Source: Comamonadaceae bacterium (GTDB lineage: Bacteria; Pseudomonadota; Gammaproteobacteria; Burkholderiales; Burkholderiaceae_C). Taken from it: 64,000 bases of DNA. The notes under the pieces were generated by a model. It had not been told where the DNA came from. It did no database searches and saw only the letters and a program-made list of their open reading frames with translations. Position numbers and translations under genes: made by a program. Shown here piece by piece: positions 43,581 through 53,777 of the stretch (its first letter is position 1; each line of letters begins with the position of its first letter). The stretch is taken from NCBI GenBank assembly GCA_947453965.1, contig CANGIQ010000005.1, positions 62,001-126,000 of the forward strand, given 5' to 3'.

Positions 43581-45608
43581 TTAAGCCATCGCGGCTTCAA
43601 TCGCATCCATCGCTTCGGTCAGCTCTAACCAACGCAGCTCAAGCGCAGCCAATTCATCTTCCACTGCTTTGAGGCGTTTGCCTGCTTCGGCAATTTCGGC
43701 TGGGGGCAGGGGTGTGGCGAGTTTGTCATGCAGCGCAGTTTTTTCGGTTTCCAGCGCAGCCATGGTTTTTTCCACGCCGTCGAGCTCTTTTTTCAGCGGG
43801 CGTTTTTTCTCGTTGATTTCTTTGCGCAGCTGGGCGTCTTCCTTGCGCTGGTCGCGAGAAGCAATGGGAGCCTTCGGAGCTTCCACCACCACAGGCACAG
43901 CCACTTCAGCCGCAGGCACCGCAGGTTTGAGCGCCGCCGCATTGGCCGCAGCCACCGCTTCGGCACGCAAGCGTTTGCCTTCCTCGAGCAGGTAGCGTTG
44001 GTAGTCGTCCAAGTCCCCGTCAAACGGTTCCACACCACCGCGCGACACCATCCAGAATTCATCACACACGGCGCGCAACAAGGCACGGTCGTGGCTGACC
44101 AGCATCACCGTGCCTTCAAACTCGTTGAGTGCCATGCTCAGCGCTTCGCGGGTGGCCAAGTCCAAGTGGTTGGTCGGCTCGTCCATCAGCAAGAGGTTGG
44201 GGCGTTGCCACACCAGCATGCACAGCACGAGGCGGGCTTTTTCGCCACCGCTCATGCTGCCCACTGCTTGCTTGACCATGTCGCCACCAAAGTTGAACTG
44301 GCCTAAGAAGCTGCGCAAATCTTGCTCGCGAGTGGCTTGACCAGCAAGCTTGCCGTCGGCGGTGAGCTTTTTGCACAGGTCAATCATGTGCTGCAGCGGG
44401 TTGTCTTCGGGGTGCAGCACGTCGAGTTCTTGCTGCGCAAAGTAGCCGATGTTCAGGCCTTTGCCTTCGGTCATGTCGCCACCAATGGCTTGCAAATCAC
44501 GCGCAATGGTTTTCACCAGCGTGGATTTACCTTGGCCGTTCGCACCCAAGATGCCAATGCGCTGGCCTGCCAGCACCGAGCGGCTGACGTTGTGCACGAT
44601 GACGGTGGGTGGTGTGCCCGCAGGTGCATCGGCAGGGGCGGGGTAGCCCACGCTCACGCCTTGCATGCTCAGCATGGGGTTGGGCAAGTTGGCGGGCTCT
44701 TTGAACTCGAAGCTGAAGTCGGCATCGGCCAACAAGGGCGCAATTTTTTCCATGCGGTCCAAAGCCTTGACGCGGCTTTGCGCTTGCTTGGCTTTGCTGG
44801 CCTTGGCCTTGAAGCGTGCAATGAACTTTTGCAAATGCGCAATCTTGTCTTGCTGTTTGGCAAAGGCGTTTTGTTGCAGCTCCATTTGCTCGGCACGCAT
44901 GTCTTCAAACTTGCTGTAGTTGCCGCCGTAGCGCACCAGCTTGCCGTGGTCGATGTGCAGGGTGACGTTCGTGACGGCGTCCAAAAATTCGCGGTCATGG
45001 CTGATGACCACCATCGTGCCTTCGTAGCGCTTGAGCCAGGCTTCCAGCCACACCAAAGCGTCCAAGTCCAAGTGGTTGGTGGGTTCGTCGAGCAGCAACA
45101 AATCAGAGGGACACATCAGCGCACGGGCCAATTGCAAGCGCATGCGCCAACCTCCAGAAAAGCTGTTCACCGGGTTATCGAGTTCGGTGGTTTTAAAGCC
45201 CAGGCCCAAGATGAGCGCTTGCGCGCGCGACTGCGCATCGTGCTCGCCCGCGTCGTACAAGGCCATGTAGGCATTGCCCAAACGCTCGCCGTCTTCGGTG
45301 GCTTCTGCGGCAATGACCTCGGCGCGTGCGTCGTTCAGCACGGTGTCGCCTTCAATCACGAAGTCGGTGGCGCTTTGCTCGGTCTCGGGCATGTCTTGGG
45401 CCACTTGGCCCATGCGCCATTGCGTGGGGATGTAGAACTCGCCCGAGTCTTCTTGCAAATTGCCATTGAGCAACGCAAACAATGACGATTTACCCGCGCC
45501 ATTGCGGCCCACCAAGCCTACTTTTTCACCAGGGTTCAAGGTGACGGTGGCGCCTTCGAGCAACACCTTGGCACTGCGGCGCAAGGTGACATTTTTAATC
45601 GTGATCAT
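43581..45608 (-). CDS. yheS: ABC-F family ATPase (YheS/Uup type)
   Basis: A 675-residue cytoplasmic protein with two nucleotide-binding domains and no membrane segments, as in ribosome-acting ABC-F proteins. Domain 1 has Walker A GRNGAGKS (34-41), signature FSGGWRMRLQLARAL and Walker B LLLLDEPTNHLDL. Domain 2 has GANGQGKST, MSGGEKARLVLCMLV and LLLMDEPTNHLDL. The interdomain linker is rich in Lys/Gln/Ala (FIARFKAKASKAKQ) and the C-terminus is an Ala/Val stretch plus a charged coiled coil. Length and linker fit YheS rather than EttA (about 555). Its start overlaps the prmB stop by 4 bases, so it is the last gene of a dap-prmB transcript. The exact translation role is inferred from the family. 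Confidence 0.88.
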   Translation of the reverse strand: MITIKNVTLRRSAKVLLEGATVTLNPGEKVGLVGRNGAGKSSLFALLNGNLQEDSGEFYIPTQWRMGQVAQDMPETEQSATDFVIEGDTVLNDARAEVIAAEATEDGERLGNAYMALYDAGEHDAQSRAQALILGLGFKTTELDNPVNSFSGGWRMRLQLARALMCPSDLLLLDEPTNHLDLDALVWLEAWLKRYEGTMVVISHDREFLDAVTNVTLHIDHGKLVRYGGNYSKFEDMRAEQMELQQNAFAKQQDKIAHLQKFIARFKAKASKAKQAQSRVKALDRMEKIAPLLADADFSFEFKEPANLPNPMLSMQGVSVGYPAPADAPAGTPPTVIVHNVSRSVLAGQRIGILGANGQGKSTLVKTIARDLQAIGGDMTEGKGLNIGYFAQQELDVLHPEDNPLQHMIDLCKKLTADGKLAGQATREQDLRSFLGQFNFGGDMVKQAVGSMSGGEKARLVLCMLVWQRPNLLLMDEPTNHLDLATREALSMALNEFEGTVMLVSHDRALLRAVCDEFWMVSRGGVEPFDGDLDDYQRYLLEEGKRLRAEAVAAANAAALKPAVPAAEVAVPVVVEAPKAPIASRDQRKEDAQLRKEINEKKRPLKKELDGVEKTMAALETEKTALHDKLATPLPPAEIAEAGKRLKAVEDELAALELRWLELTEAMDAIEAAMA

Positions 45609-46513
45609 GGGTTGTTTGCGCCTTCGACAATCGCCTGGCGTGTGAGGAGTAAGACCTGGTCGTCACCAGCACTGGTCGATAGCCACACGACATCTAAATT
45701 AGGGAAGGCTGCTTCAAAGTGATCGCGTTCATGGCCAATTTCTAAGACCAACACCGCGTGCTCGCGCATGTGTGCGGGGGCGTCGCGCAGCATTTGGCGA
45801 ATGAAGTCCATGCCGTCGTCACCACCGGCCAAAGCGAGCGCAGGCTCCGCTTTGAATTCAGCGGGAAGTTCAGACATGCTGTGTGCGTTCACATACGGCG
45901 GGTTGCACAGGATGAGGTCAAACAGGCCATCGGCTTGGGCCAAACCGTCTGATTCGGCCAGCGTCATGCGTCCTTCAAGGCCATGGCGTTCGATGTTGAT
46001 CTGGGCCACAGCCAAAGCATCTTTGGACAAGTCCAAGCCTTGCACGGTGATGTCTGGAAAAGCCAGTGCCGCCAAGATGCCTAGGCTGCCGTTGCCCGTG
46101 CACAGGTCCAACACGCGCGTGGTGTTGGGTTCTAGCCAAGGATCGATGCTGCCTTCGGCCAACACTTCCGCAATGAGTGAGCGTGGCACGATGACGCGTT
46201 CGTCCACATAGAACGACACGCCTTGCAACCATGCTTCGTGGGTGAGGTAAGCCGCAGGTTGACGGCTGGCAATGCGATGCGCGATGAAGGCTTGCACGCT
46301 GGCCACTTGGGTGGCGGGCAATTCGATGTTGTGCACCTCGTCCGACACATCGGTGTCGAGCGGCAAACCAAGCTTCCACAACACCAGCCAGGCAGCCTCG
46401 TCGGCGGCATTGGTGGTGCCGTGGCCGAAGCTTAAATTGCCTGCAGTGTGGGCAGCGTCAAGCTGCTGCGCGCTCTGTGCAATGAGCGCGCTGAGTGTGA
46501 GAGAGGGGTTCAT
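45605..46513 (-). CDS. prmB: 50S ribosomal protein L3 glutamine methyltransferase PrmB
   Basis: A 302-residue SAM-dependent N5-glutamine methyltransferase. The SAM-binding motif reads [16 protein letters not shown], followed by the glutamine-recognition motif NPPY in [14 protein letters not shown], as in HemK-family enzymes. The N-terminal helical domain contains [20 protein letters not shown], and IVPRSLIAE fits PrmB, which modifies ribosomal protein L3, better than PrmC. Both ends overlap neighbours by 4 bases (dapE upstream, the ABC-F gene downstream), indicating translational coupling. Confidence 0.9.
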   Translation of the reverse strand: MNPSLTLSALIAQSAQQLDAAHTAGNLSFGHGTTNAADEAAWLVLWKLGLPLDTDVSDEVHNIELPATQVASVQAFIAHRIASRQPAAYLTHEAWLQGVSFYVDERVIVPRSLIAEVLAEGSIDPWLEPNTTRVLDLCTGNGSLGILAALAFPDITVQGLDLSKDALAVAQINIERHGLEGRMTLAESDGLAQADGLFDLILCNPPYVNAHSMSELPAEFKAEPALALAGGDDGMDFIRQMLRDAPAHMREHAVLVLEIGHERDHFEAAFPNLDVVWLSTSAGDDQVLLLTRQAIVEGANNP

Positions 46514-47688
46514 TGTGCGGACGTGTTGGCCGCTGAGGCCAAGCCGTGCAGCTGTTCCAGCACACGGCGGTAAATGTTTTTCAGGGGATCCAAGTCAGCC
46601 ACGGCCACAAACTCGTTGATTTTGTGGATGGTGGCGTTGGGTGGGCCGAGCTCAATGACTTGTGGGCAGACTTGCGCAATGAAGCGCCCGTCGCTGGTGC
46701 CACCGGTGGTGGACAGCTCAGTCTCAATGCCCACTTCGTCACGGATGGCGGTTTGCACGGCGCCTACCAAGTCACCCGGTGTGGTGAGAAAGGGCAAGCC
46801 GCCGATGGTCCATGTGAGGTCGAAGTCCAAACTGTGTTTGTTCAACACCGCAGTCAGGCGCTGTTGCAGTTGCTCAGGCGTGGATTCGGTGCAAAAGCGA
46901 AAGTTGAAGTCCACCACGCACGTGCCAGGAATCACATTGCTTGCGCCTGTGCCTGCGTGGATGTTGCTCACCTGCCAGCTGGTGGGTGGGAAAAAATCGT
47001 TGCCCTGGTCCCATTCAATCGCCACCAAATCAGCCAAAGCAGGGCTGAGCAAGTGGATGGGGTTTTTTGCGAGTTGCGGATAGGCAATGTGGCCTTGCAC
47101 ACCTTTGACGGTGAGCTTGCCGCTCATGGTGCCGCGTCGGCCGTTTTTGATCATGTCGCCCGTGCGTTCCACCGAGGTGGGTTCACCCACGATGCACCAG
47201 TCCAGCTTTTCGCCACGGGCTTGCAGGGCTTCGCACACTTTGACAGTGCCGTCTACCGCCGGGCCTTCTTCGTCGCTGGTGAGCAAGAAGGCGATGTTGA
47301 TCGCCGGATTGCTACAAGCCGCTGCAAATTCCTCACACGCCACCACCATCGCTGCCAGCGAGGCCTTCATGTCGCTGGTACCGCGGCCAAACAGTTTGCC
47401 GTCGCGGTGGGTGGGGGTGAAGGGGTCGCTGGTCCATTGCTCGATCGGGCCGGTGGGCACCACGTCGGTGTGGCCTGCGAACACCAATGTTTTGGCGCCT
47501 GGCTGTGCGCTGCGTTTGACAGCCCACAGGTTACTCACCCGGAAGGTGTCGGGCCCACTGTCAATCCGTTCGCACGCAAACCCCAGCGGCGAGAGCCGCG
47601 CGGTGATGATGTCCAAACAGCCCGCATCCTCGGGGGTGACCGAAGGGCGCGAGATGAGTTGCTCGGTGAGCTGGAGGGTGCGAGACAT
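46510..47688 (-). CDS. dapE: Succinyl-diaminopimelate desuccinylase
   Basis: A 392-residue M20-family metallohydrolase that removes succinate from N-succinyl-LL-diaminopimelate in lysine and peptidoglycan precursor synthesis. Visible metal and catalytic motifs are [11 protein letters not shown] (metal His and Asp), [15 protein letters not shown] (bridging Asp), [13 protein letters not shown] (catalytic and metal Glu), CIVGEPTS, and a C-terminal GGTSDGRFI. The length is normal. It lies between dapD (21-base gap) and prmB (4-base overlap), in the pathway order of the cluster. Confidence 0.95.
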   Translation of the reverse strand: MSRTLQLTEQLISRPSVTPEDAGCLDIITARLSPLGFACERIDSGPDTFRVSNLWAVKRSAQPGAKTLVFAGHTDVVPTGPIEQWTSDPFTPTHRDGKLFGRGTSDMKASLAAMVVACEEFAAACSNPAINIAFLLTSDEEGPAVDGTVKVCEALQARGEKLDWCIVGEPTSVERTGDMIKNGRRGTMSGKLTVKGVQGHIAYPQLAKNPIHLLSPALADLVAIEWDQGNDFFPPTSWQVSNIHAGTGASNVIPGTCVVDFNFRFCTESTPEQLQQRLTAVLNKHSLDFDLTWTIGGLPFLTTPGDLVGAVQTAIRDEVGIETELSTTGGTSDGRFIAQVCPQVIELGPPNATIHKINEFVAVADLDPLKNIYRRVLEQLHGLASAANTSAQ

Positions 47689-47709
47689 CGACGAGGGCTT
47701 GTGTGACGA

Positions 47710-48546
47710 TCAGTCGCGCAACAAGTCGTTGATGCTGGTTTTGGAGCGGGTTTGGGCATCCACGCGCTTGACGATGATGGCGGCGTACATGCTGTAAGGC
47801 GCGCCATTGGCAGCGACTTTAGGAATGTTGCCGCTGACCACCACCGAACCGCTGGGCACGCGGCCGTAGCTGATTTCGCCTGTGGCGCGGTCGAACAACG
47901 GCGTGCTTTGGCCGATGTACACGCCCATGCCCAAGACCGAGTTTTCTTCGACGATGACGCCTTCAACCACTTCAGAGCGTGCGCCGATGAAACAGTTGTC
48001 TTCAATGATCGTGGGGTTGGCCTGCAAAGGCTCCAACACACCGCCTAAGCCGACACCGCCGGACAAGTGCACGTTCTTGCCCACTTGGGCGCATGAGCCC
48101 ACGGTGGCCCAAGTGTCGACCATGGTGCCGCTGTCAACGTAGGCGCCGATGTTGACGTAAGAGGGCATCAAAATCGCGCCCGAAGCGATGAAGCTGCCAC
48201 GACGCGCCACGGCGGGAGGCACCACGCGCACGCCGCTTTCTTTCATTTCTTCTTCGCTCAGGTGGGCGAATTTGGTTTGCACTTTGTCGTAAAAGCCCAG
48301 ATCACCGGCTTTGATGATTTCGTTGTCTTTCAAACGGAACGACAGCAACACGGCTTTTTTCAGCCATTGGTGCACAGTCCATTGACCCACGGACTCGCGG
48401 GTGGCCACGCGTAAACGGCCTGCGTTGAGTTCAGAAATCACATGCTCGACGGCATCGCGCACTTCGTGCGAGGCATTGGTCGCGTTGATGTTGGCGCGGT
48501 TGTCCCAAGCGTTGTCGATGATGTGTTGCAGCTGATGTTGAGCCAT
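47710..48546 (-). CDS. dapD: Tetrahydrodipicolinate N-succinyltransferase
   Basis: A 278-residue left-handed beta-helix acyltransferase that makes N-succinyl-2-amino-6-ketopimelate from tetrahydrodipicolinate and succinyl-CoA. An N-terminal helical domain is followed by hexapeptide-type repeats such as [35 protein letters not shown] and [20 protein letters not shown], matching DapD of proteobacteria in length and motif order. dapC lies 39 bases upstream and dapE follows after 21 bases; all three act consecutively in the succinylase branch. Confidence 0.95.
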   Translation of the reverse strand: MAQHQLQHIIDNAWDNRANINATNASHEVRDAVEHVISELNAGRLRVATRESVGQWTVHQWLKKAVLLSFRLKDNEIIKAGDLGFYDKVQTKFAHLSEEEMKESGVRVVPPAVARRGSFIASGAILMPSYVNIGAYVDSGTMVDTWATVGSCAQVGKNVHLSGGVGLGGVLEPLQANPTIIEDNCFIGARSEVVEGVIVEENSVLGMGVYIGQSTPLFDRATGEISYGRVPSGSVVVSGNIPKVAANGAPYSMYAAIIVKRVDAQTRSKTSINDLLRD

Positions 48547-48585
48547 GGTTGTCTTCTCTTGGTTGAAATGAATCAGGGTTGAAAT

Positions 48586-49830
48586 TTAGGATGCAGAGCT
48601 TTGGCGTTGTTTGACGAACGCGACGATGCGTTGCGCGGCTTCCAAACACTCGGCTGTTTCGGCCACCAACGCCATACGAATCCGGCCAGCACCGGGGTTG
48701 AAACCCTTGGCATCGCCGATTTGGTGGCCGTTGCGCGCCAGGTAACTGCCCGGTAAAACGGTCACATTGTATTGAGCCAGCAAATCCCTGGCGAAGCCCA
48801 CGTCATCCCCACCGGGCACAGCGGCCCAGAGGTAAAAGCCCGCATCGGGCAAGCGCACATCCATCACCTCGGCTAGCAAGGGCGTGACGGCCGCAAACTT
48901 TTCACGGTACAGGGCGCGGTTGGCCACCACATGGGCTTCATCGTCCCAAGCCGCGATACTGGCGGCTTGCACCATGCCGCTCATGGCGCTGCCGTGGTAG
49001 GTGCGATAGAGCAAGAACTGTTTGAGGATCTGGGCGTCACCCGCCACAAAGCCGCTACGCATCCCCGGCACATTGCTGCGCTTGGACAGGCTGGTGAAAG
49101 CCACCAGGTTTTTAAAGTCGGTGCGGCCCAGTTTGGCGGCGGCTTCTAAGCCACCCAGGGGGGCTTCTTCGCGGAAATAAATCTCGCTGTAGCACTCGTC
49201 GCTGGCAATCACGAAGCCATATTTATCGCTCAGGGCAAACAGCTTTTCCCAATCGGCCATGGGCATCACCGCGCCAGTGGGGTTGCCAGGGGAGCACACA
49301 AACAGCAATTGGGTCTTGGCCCAGACCTCGGCGGGCACTTGGTCCCAATCGACGTTGAAGTTCAGTGCGGGGTCGCTGGGGGCGTAATAGGGCGTGGCGC
49401 CGGCCAACAAGGCCGCGCCTTCGTAGATTTGGTAGAACGGGTTCGGGCAAACCACCACTGCCTCAAGAGGCTGTCCATCCGTGCCAGTCTTGCTGGGGTC
49501 AATCACAGTCTGGGCAAACGCAAACAAAGCCTCGCGCGAGCCGTTGACGGGCAGCACTTGGGTGGCGGCGTCAAGCGCCACGCCGTAGCGACGCTGCACC
49601 CAGTGGGCGCAGGAGGCTCGCAGCGCAGGCAAACCCGCGGTGGCTGGGTAGGCGGCGAGCTGGGCGGTGGCGGTGCTCAAGGCATCCAACACCAGCTGCG
49701 GCGTGGCGTGGCGTGGCTCGCCAATGCCCAGGCTGATCGGGGCATACGCGGGATTGGGCGTGACGGTGGAGAAAAGTTGTTTCAGCCGCTCAAAAGGATA
49801 GGGCTGAAGACTCGCAAGCAAGGGGTTCAT
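48586..49830 (-). CDS. dapC: Succinyldiaminopimelate aminotransferase
   Basis: A 414-residue PLP-dependent class I/II aminotransferase. An early motif reads ISLGIGEPRHATP, the substrate/PLP region has CSPGNPTGAVM and ASDECYSEIYF, and the PLP lysine lies in SLSKRSNVPGMRSGF. A C-terminal arginine (GRIRMALV) would bind the carboxylate. Its place directly upstream of dapD and dapE supports DapC rather than another aminotransferase. It is the first gene of the minus-strand cluster; a promoter should lie in the 52 bases between it and the divergent Hpt-like gene, but no strong one is visible. Confidence 0.9.
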   Translation of the reverse strand: MNPLLASLQPYPFERLKQLFSTVTPNPAYAPISLGIGEPRHATPQLVLDALSTATAQLAAYPATAGLPALRASCAHWVQRRYGVALDAATQVLPVNGSREALFAFAQTVIDPSKTGTDGQPLEAVVVCPNPFYQIYEGAALLAGATPYYAPSDPALNFNVDWDQVPAEVWAKTQLLFVCSPGNPTGAVMPMADWEKLFALSDKYGFVIASDECYSEIYFREEAPLGGLEAAAKLGRTDFKNLVAFTSLSKRSNVPGMRSGFVAGDAQILKQFLLYRTYHGSAMSGMVQAASIAAWDDEAHVVANRALYREKFAAVTPLLAEVMDVRLPDAGFYLWAAVPGGDDVGFARDLLAQYNVTVLPGSYLARNGHQIGDAKGFNPGAGRIRMALVAETAECLEAAQRIVAFVKQRQSSAS

Positions 49831-49882
49831 GGCTGCTATTATCCCCGCGCTGTGTGACCGTTTTCGAACTCATTTTTCACTT

Positions 49883-50218
49883 ATGTTGCTTGACCTGACC
49901 CGCGCCCAAGAATTTGCCCTTGACCCGCAACAGCTGCGCGAATTGGTCATGACGTTTGAGCAGAGCTTGGCGCAAGAAATGGCGGTGATTCAAACCGCCT
50001 TGGCACAGCACGAGGCTTTGAAAGTGGAGCATTCCCTGCACGCCCTCAAAGGCTTTATGGCGCTCTTTACCGGGGAAGATTTGGCCCAGCGTGTGACCGC
50101 GCTGTACCAGAGCAGCCGCAGCCAGCCCCTGGATACAACGGGTGCTGAATTTAATTCTTTGGTACCCACTTTGAGTGCCTTGCTGACTGAGGTGAGAGCC
50201 TGGCTCGGCCCTTTATGA
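49883..50218 (+). CDS. Hpt-like histidine phosphotransfer protein upstream of smc
   Basis: A 111-residue, all-helical protein. The ATG at 49883 is preferred over the ATG at 49829, which overlaps dapC. The segment VEHSLHALKGFMALF contains H-A-L-K-G, the phosphoacceptor pattern of Hpt domains (H-x-L-K-G), and the helix lengths fit a single Hpt four-helix bundle. No sensor kinase or response regulator is encoded nearby, so a partner is unknown. It ends 28 bases before smc. Confidence 0.6.
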   Translation: MLLDLTRAQEFALDPQQLRELVMTFEQSLAQEMAVIQTALAQHEALKVEHSLHALKGFMALFTGEDLAQRVTALYQSSRSQPLDTTGAEFNSLVPTLSALLTEVRAWLGPL

Positions 50219-50233
50219 TCCTTCCTCTGCATA

Positions 50234-50239
50234 GAGAGG
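50234..50239 (+). promoter_or_regulatory. Ribosome binding site of smc
   Basis: GAGAGG lies 7 bases before the GTG at 50247. It supports this GTG as the start, since the product then begins MRLNSIKLSGFKSF, the standard SMC N-terminus. Confidence 0.7.
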
Positions 50240-50246
50240 CTTTTCG

Positions 50247-53200
50247 GTGCGTCTGAATTCAATCAAATTATCGGGTTTCAAGTCCTTCGCGGAACCCACC
50301 AATTTCTTGCTGCCCGGCCAATTGGTCGGTGTGGTGGGGCCCAACGGCTGCGGCAAATCCAACATCATGGATGCCGTGCGCTGGGTGCTGGGCGAGTCCA
50401 AAGCCAGCGAGCTGCGTGGCGAGTCCATGCAAGACGTGATTTTCAACGGCACCACCACCCGCAAAGCCGCCAGCCGCTCCAGCGTGGAATTGGTGTTTGA
50501 CAATGCCGACCACCGTGCCGGTGGCCAATGGAGCCAGTTCACCGAAATCGCGGTCAAGCGTGTGCTCACGCGTGATGGCGGCTCTAGCTACTACATCAAC
50601 AACCAACCGGTGCGTCGCCGTGACGTGCAAGACGTGTTCTTGGGCACGGGCTTGGGTCCGCGTGCCTACGCCATCATTGGCCAGGGCACGATCAGCCGCA
50701 TCATTGAATCTAAACCCGAAGAACTGCGTTTGTTCTTGGAGGAAGCTGCGGGCGTCTCTAAATACAAAGAGCGCCGCCGCGAAACCGAAAACCGCTTGAG
50801 CGACACCCGCGAGAACTTGACCCGCGTCGAAGACATCTTGCGCGAGTTGAACGCCAACCTGGAAAAGCTGGAAAAACAAGCCGAAGTGGCGCAGCGCTAC
50901 CACGCCCTGCAAGCCGATGTGAACTTGAAGCAGCACCAGCTGTGGTTCTTGCGCCGTGCCGAGGCCGAGGCCGACCAAGTGGGCATCAAAACCCAAGCTG
51001 ACAAAGCCTTGAATGACTTGGAGTCGCGCATTGCCGACTTGCGTCACATCGAGGCCGATTTAGAAACCGTGCGCCAAGCCCACTATGCGGCGGGCGACCA
51101 GGTGAACCAAGCGCAGGGCGCCTTGTACGAAGCCAGCGCCGAAGTGGGGCGTTTGGAGGCGGAGATCCGCTTTGTGGTGGAAGGCCGTCAGCGTGCCGAA
51201 GCGCGCCTGATTCAAATCAAAGAACAAACCGCGCATTGGGCGGCGCAAAGCGAGCAAGCGCAGCAAGAAATTGAAAACCTGGCCTCCATGGCCATGGATG
51301 GCGACGAAAAAGCCGTCATGCTGGCCGCGCAAGTGGAAGAGCAAGCCATGCAGCTGCCCGAGCTGGAAGAGGCTTTGCGGGTGGCCCAGCAGCGCAGCAA
51401 CGAGCAGCGCGGCAGCGTGGCGCAAGTGCAGCAACAAATTCAGGTGCTGGCGGCCGATCAACGCAATATCGAAGAGCAAAGCCGTGCGCTGACGGCGCGT
51501 CATGAGCGCTTGAGCGCCGACCGCAATGCCTTGGCCTCGCCCGACGAAGTGCGCTTGAACAACTTGAAAGAACAGTTGCAAGAGGCGCAGCTGAGCGCCG
51601 AAGTCACCAGCGCGCAGCTGGAAGAACTGCAAACGCAGGTGCCCCAGTTGGATGAGGCGCGTCGCACCGCCCAGCAAGCGGTGAATGCCGAGCAAGCCAA
51701 ACAAGCCGATTTGTCGGCCCGTTTGGAAGCCCTCAAGGCCTTGCAAGAAAAAGTGCAAACCGATGACAAGCTCAAGCCTTGGCTGTCCAAACATGGTTTG
51801 GACGGTTTGCAAGCGCTGTGGAGCCGCATTCACATCGACGCCGGTTGGGAAAACGCACTGGAAGCCGCGTTGCGCGAGCGCATGGCTTCGTTGGAAGTCA
51901 GCCGCTTGGACATCGTGCGTGCTTTCCAAACCGATGCACCACCTGCCAAGCTGGCTTTCTACACCGCGCCCAGTGCCTCGGCGCCTGACACCCAAGGCGC
52001 ATTGCCCCGTTTGTCAGACCTGTTGCGTTTGAACGATGCTGGGCAAAAAGCCTTGCTGACCGACTGGCTCAGCGGCTGCTTCACAGCTGCCAATTTGGAC
52101 GAAGCCTTGGCCAAGCGCAGCAGTTTGCAACCCGGTCAGGTGATTTATGTGTCGAGTGGCCACGCCATCAGCGCCCACAGCGTGAGCTTTTACGCACAAG
52201 ACAGCGAGCAATCGGGCTTGTTGGCGCGTGCGCAAGAAATTGAAAACCTCGACAAGAGCACCAAAGCGCAAGCCTTCATCAGCGATGAGGCACGCAATAC
52301 CTTGGTGCGTGCCGAGGCGGCGTATAGCGAGTCGTCGCAGCGTTTGGTCAGTGTGCGTGTCGAAGCCACGGCTGCCCAATCGCGCATGCATGAGCTGCAA
52401 GTCGAAACCTTGCGCCTGACGCAGCTGGCTGAACAAACACGTGCACGCAGCGAGCAAATCAGCGGTGATTTGTCAGAAGTCGAAGCCCAGTTGGCGGACC
52501 TGCAAGAGCGTCGTGTGACAGCCGAGGCCCGCTTTGAAGAACTCGACATGCAATTGGCGGACAGCCAAGAGCGCCATGCCCAGTTGGACGAAGCCGTCAT
52601 CAATGCCGAGCGCCGCTTGAACGACAGCCGCGAGCAACAACGCAGCTTGGAGCGTCAAGCCCAAGAAGCACAGTTTGCCCAACGCAGCTTGGCCACCCGC
52701 GAGGCTGAGCTCAAACGCATCATCGACACCGCCACCCAGCAAGCAGCATCGGTGGCCACCGAAGAGCAACGCGCGCAAGAAGACCTTACGCGTTTGACCG
52801 ATGCGGCTGCCCAAGCCGGTTTGCAAAACGCCTTGAACGTCAAGATGGAGCGCGAAGCCGCCTTGGCCGCCAAGCGCAGCGAATACGACGACTTGACCAC
52901 CAAGCTGCGCGCCAGCGATGAGCGCCGCTTGCAGTTGGAGCGCGAGCTCGACCCCTTGCGCCAACGCATCACCGATTTGCAACTCAAAGAACAAGCCGCA
53001 CGCTTGGGGTTGGAGCAATACACCCAGCTGCTGGCCGACGCGCAAGCTGATCTTGAGGCCGTGGCCGCATCGATTCAGGACAACAACGTGCGCTTGGGCG
53101 GCTTGCAAAGCGAGATCGATCGCTTGCACCGCGAAATCACGGCCTTGGGTGCGGTCAACCTAGCCGCGCTCGACGAGTTGGCCAGTGCCACAGAGCGCAA

Positions 53201-53762
53201 AACCTTCTTGGATTCGCAATCGGCCGACTTGACCGATGCCATGAACACCTTGGAAGACGCCATCCGCAAAATCGATGGCGAAACCCGTGAGTTGCTGGGC
53301 GGCACCTTCAAGGTCGTGAACGAACACTTTGGCCGCATGTTCCCCGAGTTGTTCGGCGGTGGCAACGCGCGTCTGGTGATGACGGGCGAAGAAATTTTGG
53401 ACTCTGGTGTGCAGGTCATGGCCCAGCCGCCGGGTAAGAAAAACCAAACCATCCATTTGCTCTCTGGCGGCGAAAAAGCGCTGACGGCTATTGCTTTGGT
53501 GTTTGCGATTTTTCAGCTCAACCCAGCGCCTTTTTGTTTGCTCGACGAGGTCGATGCGCCGCTGGACGACGCCAACACCGAGCGTTATGCCAAGCTGGTG
53601 TCGAGCATGTCCAAAGAGACGCAATTCCTCTTTATTTCGCACAACAAGATTGCCATGGAAATGGCCGAACAACTCATTGGTGTGACCATGCAGGAACAAG
53701 GCGTTTCCCGCATCGTTGCCGTGGACATGGAGTCGGCCGTTTCGATGGCCGATGCCGTTTGA
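50247..53762 (+). CDS. smc: Chromosome segregation protein SMC
   Basis: A 1171-residue condensin ATPase that compacts and segregates the chromosome as a homodimer with ScpA and ScpB (not in this window). The N-terminal head has Walker A GPNGCGKS (31-38) and GTGLGPRAYAIIGQG. Two long coiled-coil arms (about 165-500 and 650-1010) flank a hinge around residues 510-640. The C-terminal head has the signature LSGGEK (1072-1077) and Walker B CLLDEVDAPLDDAN with D1100-E1101. Length is normal. It starts at a GTG with an RBS and is followed by zipA after 15 bases, as in other Burkholderiales. Confidence 0.96.
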   Translation: MRLNSIKLSGFKSFAEPTNFLLPGQLVGVVGPNGCGKSNIMDAVRWVLGESKASELRGESMQDVIFNGTTTRKAASRSSVELVFDNADHRAGGQWSQFTEIAVKRVLTRDGGSSYYINNQPVRRRDVQDVFLGTGLGPRAYAIIGQGTISRIIESKPEELRLFLEEAAGVSKYKERRRETENRLSDTRENLTRVEDILRELNANLEKLEKQAEVAQRYHALQADVNLKQHQLWFLRRAEAEADQVGIKTQADKALNDLESRIADLRHIEADLETVRQAHYAAGDQVNQAQGALYEASAEVGRLEAEIRFVVEGRQRAEARLIQIKEQTAHWAAQSEQAQQEIENLASMAMDGDEKAVMLAAQVEEQAMQLPELEEALRVAQQRSNEQRGSVAQVQQQIQVLAADQRNIEEQSRALTARHERLSADRNALASPDEVRLNNLKEQLQEAQLSAEVTSAQLEELQTQVPQLDEARRTAQQAVNAEQAKQADLSARLEALKALQEKVQTDDKLKPWLSKHGLDGLQALWSRIHIDAGWENALEAALRERMASLEVSRLDIVRAFQTDAPPAKLAFYTAPSASAPDTQGALPRLSDLLRLNDAGQKALLTDWLSGCFTAANLDEALAKRSSLQPGQVIYVSSGHAISAHSVSFYAQDSEQSGLLARAQEIENLDKSTKAQAFISDEARNTLVRAEAAYSESSQRLVSVRVEATAAQSRMHELQVETLRLTQLAEQTRARSEQISGDLSEVEAQLADLQERRVTAEARFEELDMQLADSQERHAQLDEAVINAERRLNDSREQQRSLERQAQEAQFAQRSLATREAELKRIIDTATQQAASVATEEQRAQEDLTRLTDAAAQAGLQNALNVKMEREAALAAKRSEYDDLTTKLRASDERRLQLERELDPLRQRITDLQLKEQAARLGLEQYTQLLADAQADLEAVAASIQDNNVRLGGLQSEIDRLHREITALGAVNLAALDELASATERKTFLDSQSADLTDAMNTLEDAIRKIDGETRELLGGTFKVVNEHFGRMFPELFGGGNARLVMTGEEILDSGVQVMAQPPGKKNQTIHLLSGGEKALTAIALVFAIFQLNPAPFCLLDEVDAPLDDANTERYAKLVSSMSKETQFLFISHNKIAMEMAEQLIGVTMQEQGVSRIVAVDMESAVSMADAV

Positions 53763-53777
53763 TTTCAAAATAACAAC

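Noticed and set aside
44322-45485. Plus-strand 387-codon frame opposite the ABC-F gene
   Set aside because: The minus frame carries complete Walker and signature motifs; the opposite product has no recognisable domain and is an antisense shadow.
43581-45608. ABC-F protein as an antibiotic-resistance determinant
   Set aside because: Linker, length and location in a dap-prmB housekeeping cluster fit the YheS-type group, not the resistance ABC-F proteins.
46546-47706. Plus-strand 386-codon frame opposite dapE
   Set aside because: It is antisense to a well-supported metallohydrolase with all motifs intact.
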